From positions 628,800 through 692,799 of the forward strand of contig BCHX01000005.1 of the NCBI GenBank assembly GCA_001599755.1: a DNA stretch of 64,000 nucleotides, written 5' to 3'. The position numbers and the translations under genes were made by a program. The notes beneath the pieces are model-generated. The model was not told where the DNA came from, did not search any database, and saw only the letters and a program-made list of their open reading frames with translations. This DNA is from Gliomastix tumulicola. Lineage: Eukaryota > Ascomycota > Sordariomycetes > Hypocreales > Bionectriaceae. The first letter of the stretch is position 1. Each line of letters opens with the position of its first letter. Shown here piece by piece: positions 1 to 12,721 of the stretch.

Positions 1-480
1 GAATGAAGTTGCCCGAAGTTTTGCTCGCATTTCGTGACAGTTCAGCGATGAGGTTCAAATACAGTATATTTCTTTTTTTTTCTGATTACTGAACTGATGG
101 AACGATGATCTGAATGAACCCCTGGAGCAACTTCCATGTCTACTAGCAGTACTAGTAGGCTAAGTACCCAATACTCCCCGACCGTTTCAGTGCCACGCGG
201 GCTGTGGGCACAGGGGAGAGGGCTTAAAACTACTACTGAAGCAGACCCCTGGGAGAAGGGGGACAGGGGGGCTTGTCTGGGGGGGGGGGCCTGTCTGAGT
301 CTCTGTTCTGTGCGAGATAAGGATAAGCGCGCGAGCTTGAACCTTGTCTTCTGGATGAAGCGGTCGCGGCGGAGACTCGTACAATGCAGCAGATGCATCA
401 ACTCGATTGAGCCAATCAAAGTAGAGGAGGGGGGGGGAAAGCCATGACTCAATTCATTTGTGCTAGTGAGTTACATGGTC
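1..480. other. Left-edge intergenic DNA, no gene seen
   Basis: Normal-composition DNA before the AT-rich block. It holds homopolymer G runs near 280-290 and 430-437 and a CTAGTA-type palindrome at 141-159. The open frames on both strands are low complexity and match nothing I recognise, so no gene is called. Confidence 0.6.
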
Positions 481-921
481 ATTATATATATCTTTTTTTT
501 TATAATCGCGGTCATAGTATTACCCCTTTCAGGTTTAGCGCCTGCTTAAAGGGGGAATATACCCCTCGGCGCTTCAACGTCTCACCACCTCTGTTTATTA
601 TATTAGTAGCTCTAGTATTATATTAATCTTATAACTAGTTACCTCTCTCTTAAGGTATCTTTAACTTCTTCTTCTCTTTTTATTTTTATTTTTATCCCTC
701 TCCCTCCCCCCCTTAGCCCCTCTCCCCCTTAGCCCCTCTTATTAGCTCTCTTTTATACTTAAACTATAACTTAGCCTTAACTTACTCACCTCTTTAATAT
801 CTTATAAGGATTAATAATAAGTTAAATAGTTAAGTAGAGAAAGTAGGGGTTAGTTCTATTTTAAAGCTAAAGCTTAGAGGAGGAAGTTAGTATTCTAATA
901 AGTTGGGGGCCCTTATATATT

Positions 922-1000
922 TATAGGCTAGAGCCTATAATCACGTGGTGAGCTCACTAATTTAGGGCTCCGCCCCTGAATTAGAGGGGCGTTATAATTA
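922..1000. repeat. GC-spared island with palindromes
   Basis: Within AT-rich DNA this short stretch keeps GC-rich symmetric sequence. There is a perfect inverted repeat at 922-939 (arms TATAGGCT/AGCCTATA, 2 bp spacer), a 10 bp palindrome GTGAGCTCAC at 948-957 next to a CACGTG at 942-947, and 7 bp arms CGCCCCT/AGGGGCG near 973-993. It could be the end of an older non-autonomous transposon, but no matching partner end was identified. Confidence 0.5.
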
Positions 1001-1317
1001 AATATTTATTAAAATAATAAACCTCTTATAATAATTATATATAATAGCTTTAAAGAAAAAGTTTAAAATAAATTATATAAATTAAAAAAACTTAATAAGT
1101 TCTTTTAATATATAATTATAGTAAATAAAACTAATACTTAACTTTATTAAAAGTATAATTAATAAATATACTTTATTATATTTTTAATTAAAGTAAAAAA
1201 TAATAAAATAATTATTAATTTAGCTTCCTTAATTAGTAAAGTTAAAGACTTAAGCTAGATAATAATATATAACACCTAAAGATTAGTCTTCTATTTAAGT
1301 GTATTAATTTTAAAAAT

Positions 1318-1480
1318 AAGGGGAAGAGCTCTTTACATAAAGAGCCCCTTTTATCTACAGCCTATAGTGTTTAACTAGCATGTATATAACCACTTGGTTA
1401 CATGCTAGGTCATGTGCCTAATTACATGCCTCTACTTAGAGGCCGCCCTATGCGAGGCATAGGGGTCTCGTAGTATTATA
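1318..1480. other. Second GC-spared island in the AT block
   Basis: This stretch contains a hairpin around 1326-1348 (AGCTCTTTA / TAAAGAGCC type arms), several copies of CATGC(C/T) and a GAGGC-rich stretch, in clear contrast to the surrounding AT-only DNA. It has no coding capacity. It may be a younger insertion or a remnant that escaped mutation. Confidence 0.4.
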
Positions 1481-1570
1481 ATTAACCTCATGCTAATAGT
1501 TTAATACTTTAACTTATTTATTTATTATATTTATACTCTATATTTAAATAAGGGAACTTTTACTATATTA

Positions 1571-1578
<8 letters not shown>

Positions 1579-1604
<26 letters not shown>

Positions 1605-1605
1605 A
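1579..1605. repeat. (TA)n microsatellite
   Basis: An uninterrupted TA dinucleotide run of about 13 units inside the AT-rich block. Confidence 0.85.
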
Positions 1606-2162
1606 ACGCTTTATAAAGGGGGAATAAGAATAGATAGCTAAGTAGAGATAATAGGGGTAAGCTAATATTTAAGACTAAAGCTTACTTCCTCCATAGTGTG
1701 AAGCGGGCACGCCCGACTTAATGAACAACGCTGTTATTAGACTTAGAAGAATTTAGTGCTTCTAGGCCTAGGCTTAGAAGAACCTAAGAGCTAGATGGCT
1801 CTTATAGACCTATATAAAATACTTTATAATATCTTAAGATTTAACTATAATAATAATATACTCTTTTAATTATATATTAATTATTAAAATCTCTTTACTA
1901 TTATTAAGACCTTATTTTTATAAGCCTTTTATTAATTAAAATATTATTATATTTTTTTAAGTACTTTTTTATTTTATTTTTATTAATATTTTTACTTATT
2001 TTTAAAAATATAATCTTAAGATTTTATATATTAAATTTTATTTAAAATAAACCTATTTTAGTAAAGTTAAGTTATAGTGTATTTTATTAAAATAAATAAA
2101 ATTACCTAGGTATAGGGGACTAATATTCCCCCTTCTTAATAGAAAATAAAAGGAAGAAAAGA

Positions 2163-2167
2163 GCTTT
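2163..2167. repeat. Target-site duplication, left copy
   Basis: GCTTT lies directly before the left LTR. The same five bases directly follow the right LTR at 11927-11931, as expected for a 5 bp duplication made by an LTR-retrotransposon integrase. Confidence 0.75.
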
Positions 2168-2317
2168 TACAACAGATAGATAAACAGAACAGAGCAGGAA
2201 TACCCTATAAATTATAGCTAGATAGTAGACCACTACCTATAGGCAGAGGTCTATTAATTATTAATCTTATATACTATTTCCTATATCTTATAATTTATCT
2301 ATCTATTTATCTTAATA
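2168..2317 (+). repeat. Left LTR (150 bp)
   Basis: It begins TACAACAG and ends CTTAATA. By eye it aligns without gaps to the right LTR, with about 16 differences, all transitions. The canonical TG...CA ends appear as TA...TA, which fits G-to-A and C-to-T mutation of both termini. The TTAGTAGTAAGAG just after it may be the degraded primer-binding site. Confidence 0.85.
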
Positions 2318-5300
2318 TTAGTAGTAAGAGGTACTATAATTTATTAGCCTTATTAATAAATTAAACCCCTAAAAACTTTTTTTTTAGATTAATAATAAAG
2401 ATATTTAGCTATAAGAGCTTAATAGGCTATAGACTTAATATTAATAGCCCTATTAGCTTAACCTCTTAAGATACTTTAATATCTTATAGTATAACTACTT
2501 ATATACTATTACTTATAAGCTTAGGCTATTAAACTAATTATAGTACTTATCTAGGATTTTACTATAGTATATAGACTTACTAAAATAAATAATTTACCTA
2601 TTAATTAAATTAAATACTTATAATAACTATATATAGTAATTAAATAATAATAAAAGTAGAAAGTAAATTATAATATATATAATAATTTAATATACTTAGT
2701 AAACTAGTAGAATACTTATTAATTTATATTATTAATTATATAAATAAACTACCTCCTTAGGTAACTTATAATTAATAAATAGCTAGCTATATAATAATAA
2801 TTATTCTATAATATATTATTATAATAAAATCTATAGTTATAATAAACTTTATACTTTATTATAATAAATAAGCCTCCTTTTATTAGAAATACCCTATTAT
2901 TATTACCTAATTATAATTAAATATATAAATTACTTCTTTATTAAGAAGAAATTAACCTAGCTTTACTATTATTACTTAATTATATATATTAAATATATAG
3001 ATTACTTCCTTATTAAGAAGGAGTTAACCTAGCTTTATTAGTTAAACCTACTATAATTAATACTTTAACTTAAATACTAATATTAAATAATTAATTCCCT
3101 ACTAATATACTACTTTAAAATATATTTATTTAATTTATTAAAAATAATAACTAAGTATTTACTATTAAATATATACTAAGGTAAGGCTATATAGCTAGAA
3201 TAATAAATATAGATTAACTAGGGAATTAATAGAGCTAGTAATAAATAAACCTAGGCCCTACTAACTAGCTCTCCCTAGCTATAGTAGTTAATTAGGGAAT
3301 ACTAGTTTTACTAATTAGTATTACCTTAATAAATAATTAATTCTAAATATAAATAAATAAGATAATAAGCCTTATAGAAAGAAATTACCTATAAAGTACC
3401 CCCTTTAAAATTAATATATATAATAGTTAAAAGCTTATTAATATTAACCTCTTTAACCCTAATATTTAAACTAATAGAGGAGACTTAATATAATAAGGCT
3501 AGAATTTTTTCTAGAAGGAAGTTAACTACTTTATAGATAATATCTAATTAAATATAACCTTATTAAGAATAGAATATATTACTATAAACCTTAATTAACT
3601 ACTATAAGGTAGAGTTTAATTATAGTAGATTAAATAGCTTTAGCCCTTTTAATAAAATTAAATTTAATAAAATATTAATATCTAGATAGCTGCTCTATAT
3701 AAGTAATTTTAACTTAATATTATAGATATAAATATCCTATTATTTATAATAAACCTAATAAATAAAGATATTATTAAGAAGAATATTTAATAATAGGTAG
3801 TATTAGTTATAAAAATAACTTAAGTAGTAGGATTTATAATAACTCTCTAATAGCTAGTAAGAATCTACTAAGTACTAAGTTTATTATTTTAATTATAAAT
3901 TATTTAATTATTTAAAATAATTATAGTTAATAAATATATTAATTACCTTAAGGAAAGATAAAAGTCTTATACTATAGCCTTTAAAGTATAATTAAATAGA
4001 TCTATTAATTTAGTATTAATTTAAAAATAATTAATAAGAAATATATATTAATTAAAGAAATTTTAAATTTATAAGAATATTAAATTAAAAGAGGAAATAT
4101 ACTAATTATAGCCTAATATACTATATTAATTATATAATTATAGATAATTAAAGCTTTAATAAGTATATTAAATAAATAATAAGTCTAAGTACTTAGCATA
4201 AAATAATTAAATAATATTAATAAGACTTATATACCCTTAATAATAATAAGTAAGAGGAGGTTTTTTATATAGTTAAGGAGATAAATATAAACCTAGATAA
4301 TTTAATAAATAATAATATAAAACCTAACCTATAAATAACTACTAATTTAGCTAATAAACTTCTAGTAATTAAAGATATAAAAACTATTTTAAATAATACC
4401 TATTTAATAAATATAAACCTAACTACTACTATAGTAAGAATTACTATAGATTTAAGTAATAGATTTTACACTAGTAAGATAAATAAATATATATAGTAAA
4501 TAAGGAAGTTATTATTACTATAAATAAAGATAAGCTAAATAATAAAGAGAGGTCCCTTAAGGAAGATAATTATATTTATATTAATAATTAGTAGGAGGAT
4601 AAATAGTAATATAATAAAGCCCTATTTAATAAATACTAAATATCTTTCTAGGACTACCTATTAAATTTACTTATATAGCTAGATATAGACCCCTTTTATA
4701 TAATATAATTAATAAAAGATATAATATATTATAAGTATAATATATTATTTATAAATTATAATTTAATATTTTACTATATTTATACTAATATATATAGTAA
4801 GCTAATAGCTATATTAATAAGGGAACCTACTTTAATATAAGGAAATAAAACTAATAAGTAGCTAATAAGATTATATATAAGTGTTAATATAATAAATATA
4901 CTAAATATATCTATTTATTACTTTAATAATAAGTCTATAGAGCTAGTTAAAAGAATTATAATATTTAAGATAATTTATTTACTATAAAAATAATATAGCT
5001 ATACTACTATTTTAATATAGTCTAAATTATATAAAAAATAGTTAATAATAGTAGTAAATATAAGAGTAAGTAATATCTTAGTAAACTATAAATAGTTAAA
5101 GGAATATACTTTAAATATATAAATTACTACCTTTATAGTACCTTAATAGATATAAGGTATTAAAGGTCTTATTCTTTACACTAAATAAGTAAACTTTATT
5201 ATCTTCTTTAGTAATTACTATAATAAAGAAGACCTATTATTATACTTTTAACTATAAGGATAAATTATAAATAAACTATACTTTAATATATTTATTAATA

Positions 5301-6199
5301 TATTAGTATTATTATAATATAATACTATAATTAATTTAAAGATAAAGACTATTTAATTTAAAGAAGCTAAGATAAAGATATATAATATTTATATATATTA
5401 AATATAAAATATATAATTAAAAATAAAGTATATTATAAGAATCCCTATTAAAGTAACTAAAAAAATCCCTATTAAATAAATAATATATACTATTAGCTAA
5501 GATAATAATTACTAGAAAGATAAAGTATTTATATTTATATTAACTATACCCTATATAATTAATTATATAGTAAGTATTATAAATACTAATATATTATTTA
5601 AGTTTATATAAATAATAGTTTATAATACTTTATTTAAACTATAGTACTTTAGGTGAAACTAATATATTAGGTAAATTAAAGAAGTTAACTATAATAAAAT
5701 ATTAAAAATAGTATAAAGTAACTTAAAATAATTAAATAAAGTAAGTAAAATACTATTCTATAAATTAAATAATAAGGAAGTTAAATAAATTCTATTTAAC
5801 TATATATTAAACTAATTACTAGATAAATATAATAAACTACTTAAATACCTTATATAAAACTAAGTAAGGTGGAGTCTAATAAGGTTAAAGGGTATACTAA
5901 GTGTAATAATAAAAGATAATATTTATATTATAGGCCTTAATACTTAATAAATAGATTTAGTTATTATACTACTCTAGGGAAAAAATATTTAAAAAGATAA
6001 AAATATTATTAATATACTAAAGGAAGAAAAAATATAAATTAATCTTATTAATAAATAGTAAAATAAAAGAATAAATATAAAGGCCTACTAACTAAGTAAG
6101 GAGAATAAAGTAGTAGCTAATAATATAATAAATAAACTTTATTAAATAGAAAAAATAAAATAAATATATTTCCTAATATCCCTTACTTACTTTATATTT

Positions 6200-9100
6200 A
6201 TTACCTAGAGGATAGTTTAAGAAAAGAGAAAAGGTTAAATTATTTTTAACTTTAAATATATTAATATAAATACCCTACTAAATATATATCTAATACTATT
6301 ATAAGAGGATATAATTAATTAAATCTATAGAAAGCTATTTATCTTTATTTTTAATATAAGTATATTTTTCTATTAATTATTAATTTATACTCTATATAAG
6401 AATAAAATATATATTATAAGTTATTAAGAACTAAAGGTATTAAATATTATATTAATAAAATTCTAGAATAGCTTATTATTTATATAAAGGTTTATAGACT
6501 AAAAACTATATAACCTTTAATACTTTATATAAGCTTATATTAATAATATTATTATTTATAGTAATACCTTTATAAACCACCTTAAGTACCTAGAAGCTAT
6601 ACTCTAATAATTTAAGGATATTAAACTAGTCCTTACTCTATATAAATTATTTATATACTACTTAAATATTAAGTTACTTAAATTTAAAGTTAATATATTT
6701 AGTCTAGTAATAATATTATCTAGGATAATAGTAATTAAGAAGATTAAGTTCTTAGCTAGCTTGAAATTACTTAAGTAGTATATTAAATTAATAATATTCC
6801 TATAAAAATTTATCTATTAGTTTTAGTAAAAGATTAAATTACTAGAGGATTAAAAGGTAGCTTTATTAAAAGGTATTAAAGAAGAAGAATAAAAACTAAA
6901 TAATATAAGTAAGTAAATATAATAGCTAAAGGTTATAAGAATTATATTTAAATTAATTAAAGTAAAGAGGGAATTATTTTAAATTCTCTAGGAATTACTA
7001 ATAAATAGATATAACCTATTCTATTATAACTCTAAATAATTACTATTTATTAAGCTTAATATTAATAAAAAGGGATTTAGTAATATAGTCTTTTATCTAG
7101 AAGGTAATAAATAGTATAATAATAAGCTATTTTTAATTACCTTAATTTAACTAATTATATACCTAAGTAAACTACTTACTAAGGCTAAATTTAAATACTA
7201 AGCTATAGAACTAGAAGTTATATACTTTATTTAAATATATTATTAAATTTAACCCTAAATCTAATTATCTTATATAATTATTTAAATCTTAACTAACTAT
7301 AAAGCTATAAAAGGGATTATTAATTAAATAATAATAAATATAATAAATATAATTAAAGTTAACTATAAGCTTATAAATATATTAATTTATCTCTTATAGT
7401 ATAAATTAAAGATTTATTATATACTTAGTTATATTAATTAAGTACTTAATATACTCTTTTAACTACTTATATATAATAATATTAACTATAATAACTAATA
7501 ATTAAATAAAATAAAGGTAGAAAAAAGCTAGTTAAATAACTTATAGAAAGATATCTCCTATATTATAAATATATTCTTTAGTTAATTAATAATTAATCTA
7601 TTTAAGGAATTTTAAATAAAGCTTCTAGCTAGTTATAATAATAATACTAAGCTAAATAGAATTATAAAGATAGTGTAATATAAGCTAGACCTAACTATCC
7701 TTAATAAAACTCTAATTAATAAATTAAAGAGGGAATAAAGAAAGAAATATATTAATTTACTATTTATACTAAGGGATAACTTATTATATTATATTACTAC
7801 TAATAGGTTAAAGGAACTTTATATACCTAGATCTTTTTATAAAAGAATATTCTAAATAGTATATAATAATATCTTCTATTTAGGATTAAAGTAAACCCTT
7901 TAAAATTTAAATAGCTTATTTATTTAATATATAAGGAAAGAAGTTAAAGTATATATAAATACCTACCCTAGCTACTAAGAAGTCTAAATAATAAGAGGAA
8001 AACTATATAGTGAACTATAACTAATAATATACTTAACCTAGCTTTATTATATAGTAGTAATAGATTTTATAGTAGCTCTTCTAAGGGAATAAATAACTTT
8101 ATTTACTTAAACTAAATATAATAATAAATACTATAATACCCTACTAAATATTATCTATATAGTATTTAATAAGCTCCTTATAATCCTAGGATAAATAACT
8201 TAAATAGTCACTTAATAGGGAGTAAACCTTCTTTAATTATTTCTACTTATAGACTAGGGCTTACCTAAGAAGATACTTAGTAACTAAGATTTAAAGTTTA
8301 TAGAAGACCTATAGAAGTTATTATTTAAAGGCCTTAGATATAATCTTACTATAGTTATAGCCTATAACCTAAAAGGTAATAAATTTATTAAATAATTTAA
8401 TTAAACTATTAAACTAGCCTTATAATACTATATTACTATCTTAAATATTCTATAACCTTATATTATTTTATTACTTTAATTTATATTTAATTTAATTATT
8501 AATATATATAAATTAACCTTAAATTAATTTATCTTAGAATTTTAGCTAAACCTATTAATAAACCTACTTAAGGAGAATAAATATATAATAAAGGAAGTAA
8601 TTAAAGTAACTAGAAAGATATATATTAAAGAAGCTATAACTATATATAATTATATAGTAGTAGTAGCTAAATCCCTATTTAATAAGAACTATAAGCTAAT
8701 TTAATTTTAATTAAAATAGAAAGTTTATCTTTAATTATATAAGGGATACTATCTACTAGGAAAACTAAGCTATAAATAATTATAATAGAAGGTAAATCCC
8801 TTTAAAGTACTAGAAAGAGTAAGAGTATTAATATATTATTTATAGATATTAGACTACTAGAAAATATATAATATAATTTATATTAAATAACTTTCCCTTA
8901 TAGAATAAGAAGATTTATATAATTATAAACTACTACTATAAATAGAAGTTATAGAAGAATTAGAAAACTAATAGGAAATTAATAAAGTTATTAAGTGAAG
9001 AATTATATTAAAGGGAAAGATTAAATCCTTTTAATACTTTATTTAATAGAAAGGGAGTAGCTTTAAAGAGAATTACTAAATTAATAAAAGAGAACTTATA
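6200..9100 (+). pseudogene. Degraded Gypsy pol (RT, RNase H, integrase)
   Basis: This is the recognisable core of the dead element. Near 6533 the frame reads AYINNIIIYSNTF, which back-mutates naturally to a Gypsy YIDD...YSDTF catalytic block. Near 7010-7120 an RNase H start-like string survives (ASK-like, KKGF). Near 8055 the integrase core string DFIVAL is legible, and near 8370-8560 there are traces of the integrase TERTNQT-like segment. A GK..SF.YF..W-GSS-like stretch near 8990-9060 resembles the start of a chromodomain. Stops interrupt every one of these segments. Boundaries are approximate. Confidence 0.75.
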
Positions 9101-10374
9101 TAAATAATAAATAACTTAATCTAATAGTATAAATAATAATACCCCTTAATAAAGAATAAGAGAAAGAAATTAAACTATAATAAATAAAAAACTATTATTT
9201 TATTAAAGATAATAATAATATTAAAAATAAATATTTATATTAAATTACTTTTATAATAAATCTAGGACCTATTAAGATTAAAGGAGGGTAAACCTTTAAT
9301 ACCCTAGCTATTAACTAGAAAAGAATATTACTACTTTATATAATAATTTAGAGATTATTACTTAATTTAAATTTACTACTTTAGCTATAATATAATAAAG
9401 CTATATTTAATATTACTATTATTTAATTAAGATTTTTATTTAACTATAATATTATATTTCCTATATATTTTAATTAATTTAACTAAAATATACTACCTAT
9501 AAGTAACTTTAACTATTTACTAAGCTAAGTATTAACTCCCCTAAAATAAGAAGATAATTTAATAACTAATAAAATAGCACTACCTATAGCTACTAATTAT
9601 ATAAACCTAAGCACTATTATTTATTTAAATAAGAATAATTATATAAATAAAGCTAGCTTAACTACCTTAAATATAAGTATTATCTAGGCTATTTATTATA
9701 AATAAATAAAGAGGGTAATATAAGCCCTTCACCTTAATTAAATACTATAGCTTAAGAGTTAAATTAATAAAGTTCTTAATAAAATAAACTTAAGCTAAAT
9801 AGTTTAAGCTTTAAGCTACTTATAGTATAGTTTAACTAAATAATTATATAAAGAAATAAAGAAGATAATTAAATAATTAATTAAAGCTAATATAATTATT
9901 ATATTAATTAGGCTTAATATATTATACCTCTATATTTTAATATATATTATTAACCTCTTTAGTAAAATAAATAAACTAGAATATATTTAAACTATTACTA
10001 AGGTGAAGAACTATATAGTAATAACTATATATATTACTTATTTAATAAATAGAAAGTATAAATCTTTCTATATTATAATTTATTAATATTACTAGATAAA
10101 GTTAAATAATTCTAAAAGGAAGCTTATTAATATAGAAATCCTTACTATAAATTAAGTAAATAACCTAAGTAACTTAACCTTTACTAAAAAATATAATAAG
10201 TACTATAACTATATTCTTAACTACTAAGAAATATTAAATAAACTAATTTAGTACTTCCTATTATATATAGAGGTAACTATAGCTAAGAGATTAGCTATTA
10301 AATTATTTAATATTACTATAAGCTAATTATTTAATATAACTCTAGTAAGTTAACTAAGTAATTTTATAGTAAGC

Positions 10375-10446
10375 TAAGTAACTAATATTAGTTAAGTAAC
10401 TAATACTAGTTAAGTAACTAATATTAGCTAAGTAACTAATACTATT
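10375..10446 (+). repeat. 18 bp tandem repeat, 4 copies
   Basis: Units start at 10375, 10393, 10411 and 10429 and have the form TAAGTAACTAATAYTAGY. Because 18 is a multiple of three, this could be a former six-residue protein repeat in the long 3' part of the retrotransposon. The unit-to-unit differences are C/T transitions. Confidence 0.85.
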
Positions 10447-11776
10447 ATAGTAATTAATAATAATAATAATATTAAAGAAATTTAATAATCTACTAAATTA
10501 ATTTATCTAATAAATTATAATATTTAAAGAATAATAAATTTATAAAATACTATAAATAAAGCTAAAATACTTAAATATATAAAACTATAAAATATATTTA
10601 TTAATAAATATATTTAATACTATACTATTACTTATATAAATATAAAATAATAGTATTTTAGTATTTAGTTAAACTCTATATTTAATAATATAAAGAGGAA
10701 GTTACTTTAAGACCTTTTAGTCTAAGACTTTAAAATTCTATTACTAAAGAATAAAATAGTTATTTAATAAATAACTATATTTTTTTAAAATATAAACCTA
10801 TTCTTTAAGTTTAAAGATAATATACTTAATATAATAAGTTAAGTATACTATATACTCTACTTAGTTATTATACTAGTTAAGTTAAAAGCTTAGTATATAA
10901 TTATACTAACTAAGATATAGGAGCTCCTACCTAAGATAAATAAAGTAAGGTAGCTAATAATATAGGTACTACTTTATAAATTCTACCTAATACTTAAATA
11001 CCTTATTACTAGAGATACTTAAATAGAAAATAAGCTTATACTTAATATTATTATAGGTATTTAATTAAATAAAGATACTAAGAAGGAAAACTAAAATCTA
11101 TAAAGTAAACTTATATAGGTGAATAGAGATATTCTTTAACTTTAAGTCTAAACTACTAGACTAATAGAGGAAGTTACTAATAAAGATACCTTAATTAAAT
11201 ACCTTAGTTATTAACTTACCCTATATAGTATTTATATATCTCCTAATAATACTACTATTATTTTAATAAAGTGCCTATTAAATAATACTAATTACACCTA
11301 GTAAGTTAATAAGTAAAGGTATAATAACTAGGAGTTATTCTTTTAATAAATATTAGTTAAGGACTACTATAACTAATATAAAGCTCTTCTTTATTTTTTA
11401 TCTTTTTTTCTTTTAATTATATTTTCTTTTTTTTTAATTATATAATATAAGCTTTATAATAAAGGTAACTTTAAGTACTTAACTTAATATAGCTATTAAT
11501 ATTAAATTCCTTTCTTTTTACTTTATTTAATTAATATATTTTATCTTTTTTCTCTTTTTTTATTATTTTTAAATATATTAACTAAGGGAACTTAACTAAA
11601 ATAAATAATAAATTTAACTAAAATAAGTAATAAACTTAATTAAAATAAGTAATAAATTAATAAAATAAATATTTATTAATTTTATAATAATAAGTTAATT
11701 TTTATTAAATAGGGTATATTATATTAATAAGGATATTTAATATCTAGGATAAATAAATTTCTTTAGATAGGGGTAC

Positions 11777-11926
11777 TATAATAGATAGATAAATAGAATA
11801 GGGTAAGAACACCCTATAGATTATAGCTAGATAGTAGACCACCACCTATAGGCAGAGGTCTATTAATTATTAATCTTATATACTATTTCCTATATCCTAT
11901 AATCCATCCATCTATCTATTTTAATA
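11777..11926 (+). repeat. Right LTR (150 bp)
   Basis: It begins TATAATAG and ends TTTTAATA, and is the same length as the left LTR. It is preceded by a short purine-rich stretch (TAGATAGGGG) in the position of a polypurine tract and followed by the GCTTT target duplication at 11927-11931. Confidence 0.85.
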
Positions 11927-11942
11927 GCTTTATATAGATAAT

Positions 11943-12038
11943 ATAAAGCTTTATTTTATATTTAGCTTTATTTTATATCTTTTATTTTATAGCTTTATTT
12001 TATAGCTTTATTTTATAGCTTTATTTTATAGCTTTATT
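11943..12038. repeat. 13 bp minisatellite (AGCTTTATTTTAT)
   Basis: Regular 13 bp units run from 11991 to 12038, with less regular copies from about 11947. They begin just outside the right LTR. A CACGTGA motif follows at 12042-12048. Confidence 0.8.
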
Positions 12039-12694
12039 AGGTCACGTGATTTTAGAGACTTAGTTCCATGTCAGTGGGTCGTTACACGCTTTTACTAAAG
12101 AGTTTTTAACTTATTATTTACTTCTCCCTTAGGATTAATATAAAAGTACTTATTTTTTTTAAAAAAAATTATTTTATAAAAGTTAAAATATAAGCTAAAC
12201 TAAAAATTATTAAAAGTAATATATATTATTTATTTTAAATTAAGCTCTTTTATTTAATTATAATATAGTTTTAATAAAATATTATTATTATTATTATAAA
12301 TTCTTAGCTTTAATATTTATAAAATACTTTTATTTATAACTAGTAGTAATAAAGCTATTAAAATTATTAATATTAAGGAGAATAAAAATATTAAAATAAA
12401 ACCTTAAATATAAATATAATATAATTTTTTTATTATTAAAGTAAAATAATTTTATATTATATTAGAGAAATTATTATATTATTATATAAAATAAATAGCT
12501 ACTAAACACTTAGTTAATATATAAAATAAGGGTATTACCTAGCTTAAAAGACAACTTAATTTTTATACATAGGTTTAACTTAATAATTAGCAAAGGCTTT
12601 CCGCTGAATGGAAAGACAAGTTTAACCTCTAACTAACTAACTAAAGCACTACCTAAGGAAACTTAGAACTGTGTTACATAGGACCGTTAGGCTT

Positions 12695-12721
12695 AGCTGG
12701 CGGTCATTAGGACTGCCAGCT
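12695..12721. repeat. Imperfect hairpin, 11 bp arms
   Basis: AGCTGGCGGTC and GACTGCCAGCT flank a 5 bp loop with one mismatch. It lies exactly where composition returns to normal at the right edge of the AT block. It could be a transposon terminus or chance; no partner was found. Confidence 0.4.

Larger units (their letters stand above)
2168..11926 (+). mobile_element. RIP-inactivated Ty3/Gypsy LTR retrotransposon, 9.76 kb
   Basis: Two 150 bp direct repeats (2168-2317 and 11777-11926) flanked by GCTTT target duplications define a complete element on the plus strand. Remnants of reverse transcriptase (a mutated YIDD-type motif near 6533-6600) come before remnants of RNase H (about 7000-7120) and integrase (a DFIVAL-like string near 8055-8095). 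That order places it in Ty3/Gypsy rather than Ty1/Copia. A possible chromodomain-like remnant lies near 8960-9080. Every frame is full of stops, so it cannot make protein. About 2.7 kb separates the last recognisable domain from the right LTR, making the element longer than the 5.5-8 kb usual for fungal Gypsy elements. That 3' part carries 18 bp tandem repeats. Confidence 0.85.
481..12660. other. RIP-type AT-rich block
   Basis: Composition changes abruptly near 481 from balanced to extremely AT-rich and recovers near 12590-12660. Stops are dense in every frame and no open frame of note exists between about 630 and 13100. Where old coding sequence can still be recognised, the changes are G-to-A and C-to-T, for example Asp codons turned into Asn in the reverse-transcriptase motif. 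Known biology: this is the signature of repeat-induced point mutation, and such blocks are usually heterochromatic. Most of the block is one LTR retrotransposon. The flanks 481-2162 and 11932-12660 are also mutated and may be older insertions that I cannot classify. Confidence 0.9.

Noticed and set aside
2168..11926. Ty1/Copia assignment of the retrotransposon
   Set aside because: The RT-like motif (about 6533) precedes the integrase-like motif (about 8055), which is the Ty3/Gypsy order.
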